Shown: positions 62,611-64,000 of the stretch, piece after piece
How positions within the stretch are numbered: position 1 is the stretch's first letter
How the letters are laid out: every line of letters starts with the position of its first letter
Assembly (NCBI GenBank): GCA_921293015.1
Contig: OV121088.1
Span: 1,116,001-1,180,000 of the forward strand
Length of the DNA: 64,000 nucleotides
Origin: Phorcus lineatus
Lineage: Eukaryota > Mollusca > Gastropoda > Trochida > Trochidae
Direction of reading: 5' to 3'
Notes under the pieces: generated by a model
Databases searched by the model: none
Seen by the model: only the letters and a program-made list of their open reading frames with translations
Told to the model about the DNA's origin: nothing
Position numbers and translations under genes: made by a program

Positions 62611-63114
62611 TGTTATGCCATGTGATAGGACATGCCTTCATTGAAACTTCCAGATCAAATGTGGTTAGACTGAATGTTGAAACCTAGATTACTATTAAGC
62701 ACCTTCTGTGTTGATTTGCTGAAGAAAGCACAACTTAACCACATGGATACATCATATATGTGTGATAGTAACTTTAGGCCTTTTGCGGATTGTCATGTAA
62801 CCACTGCAGTTCTGTTGTCTAGAGATGCAGACATATTTTGTTTCATATATCTATTGATAAAATTACAGCATTAAGTTTCTCGTTTCTACGGTGACTTCAA
62901 AGTTTTCATTGTCAGATCAAGTGGCTCTTAGGTTGTGCCATCAGATTTGTTTGGTGAGCAAGGTGCCTTCAAATGTGCATTTACTGGAAATCCATATTGT
63001 ATTACATTCTCATATGATTAATCTTGATAATTAGGTTTCCTCACTATTGTTTAATGTTTACTTGTTGTGGTTAAATGTACCAAAATTCATATATCCTACA
63101 ACCAACCGGATTGA

Positions 63115-63192
63115 GTAATGATGTACTCAGGAACGTGAATTTTAAGATAAAGTTTGTCTTCCTTATGTACATATCACTTATAAAAGACCTAT
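63115..63192 (-). repeat. 78-bp extra copy at the inverted-repeat junction
   Basis: GTAATGATGTACTCAGGAAC through AAAAGACCTAT matches 63344-63421 in direct orientation and 62380-62457 in inverted orientation, with one base change. It overlaps the first two bases of the right arm. Confidence 0.94.
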
Positions 63193-64000
63193 GATAGATA
63201 TAAAAACCATATCATAGTCATAAGAACATACCGAGTGGAATGATCATATATAAGGATGCGTGGCAAGTAAATGGATGGAAGTTGTTTCTCAGACATTCTT
63301 ATCCCACTTGAAGCTGGACTCATCGGATTAGGCTCATTGCAAGGTAATGATGTACTCAGGAACGTGAATTTTAAGATAAAGTGTGTCTTCCTTATGTACA
63401 TATCACTTATAAAAGACCTATAAGGATTTATTTTGCTGTCTATGGTGGACCTGACAGAAACTATTGATAAAGTTGGCTGTCTGCAACTGAATGTCTATTG
63501 CTGTGAACATGAGTCAAACAATGTAACATGGACACTGTCATGATACCATCAAAAGCCTAGAGTATCATACAATGCATTTCATTTAGCAGGAGGCTCTATA
63601 GAATACATCTCTGTTCAAATGTCTGTTGTTCTTGTTGCTGATGAGAGACATAGTTCGACTCTTATGGGTGGGAAGCTAGAGCCAGTGCGCTCTTCCTAGA
63701 GAGTTGGTCGACATCAAGGCCCCGCAACGTGACAGCTTTGAGGATGATAATGAACGTTGTTGTGGTGTGTGGTGTATAGTGATGTTATTGATGATGATGC
63801 TCTCTCTTAAAACTAGGATTTTGATAAATTGCTGATGTCCAAAAAGCAGCTGATTCAAACAGTCATATGGAGATTAAAAATGAATAATTTGCAAGAATGT
63901 ACTCCTGTACTACATGCCTGTGATGTGTGTAATGACGGAATTAATACCTATGTGTTATCTTTCTTCTTTGAACCCTTTAAATCCCCAATGATTTAGAAGT
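63191..64000 (-). repeat. Right arm of 810-bp inverted repeat (reaches window end)
   Basis: Reverse complement of 61801-62610, ending ATGATTTAGAAGT at base 64,000 exactly, so the true arm may be longer. The spacer 62611-63190 is 580 bp and mostly unique. It ends in an extra copy of part of the arm. Confidence 0.96.

Noticed and set aside
61943-63858. Identical 60-residue and 70-95-residue open frames on opposite strands
   Set aside because: They are mirror copies in the two arms of the inverted repeat, with no splice or family evidence.

Overview
The window is eukaryotic and almost certainly from a lophotrochozoan animal, most likely a mollusc. It is AT-rich, has GT-AG introns, and contains two animal genes broken into short exons. 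It is also rich in micro- and minisatellites, TTAA-flanked inverted-repeat elements, elements ending in CCCCCGCC/GGCGGGGG of a kind common in bivalve and gastropod DNA, and a tRNA-derived SINE. The species call is inference. There are no bacterial-type operons and no CRISPR array.

Layout. Positions 1 to about 29.8 kb hold no gene I can support. This stretch is repeat-rich intergenic or intronic DNA: an old duplicated repeat (0.5 and 6.7 kb), several TTAA-flanked short transposons (7.0-7.6, 14.3, 14.8-15.2 and 21.2-21.8 kb), 63-bp and 13-bp arrays, a fold-back of tRNA-like sequences (21.9-22.0 kb), and a 41-bp minisatellite of about 29 units (25.3-26.5 kb).

From 55,106 down to 30,084, on the minus strand, lies a complete ARMH3 (C10orf76) orthologue. 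It has 26 coding exons joined in consistent phase and encodes 689 residues. The introns carry many element insertions. The largest is a 3.84-kb TTAA-bounded element filling intron 12, whose splice donor is GC rather than GT. The last coding exon sits inside a 76-bp tandem array, and the extra copies of its 3' end lie downstream of the stop codon.

Divergently, on the plus strand from 57,684, are the first five coding exons of LRP2BP, a Sel1-repeat protein that binds the megalin tail. They run to 60,359; the C-terminal exon or exons lie beyond the window. The 2.6 kb between the two start codons holds a transposon touching the ARMH3 splice acceptor, a possible shared promoter near 56.5 kb, and a SINE.

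Downstream of the last LRP2BP exon are four tandem 199-bp units, followed directly by an almost perfect inverted repeat (two 810-bp arms, 580-bp spacer) that runs to the window edge. It carries an extra 78-bp segment at the junction, which looks like replication template switching or an assembly fault.

The strongest items for follow-up are the duplicated ARMH3 stop-codon region, the large palindrome with its junction duplication, the transposon end adjoining an ARMH3 splice acceptor, and the concentration of TTAA-flanked element families. I did not find a convincing new multi-gene system.
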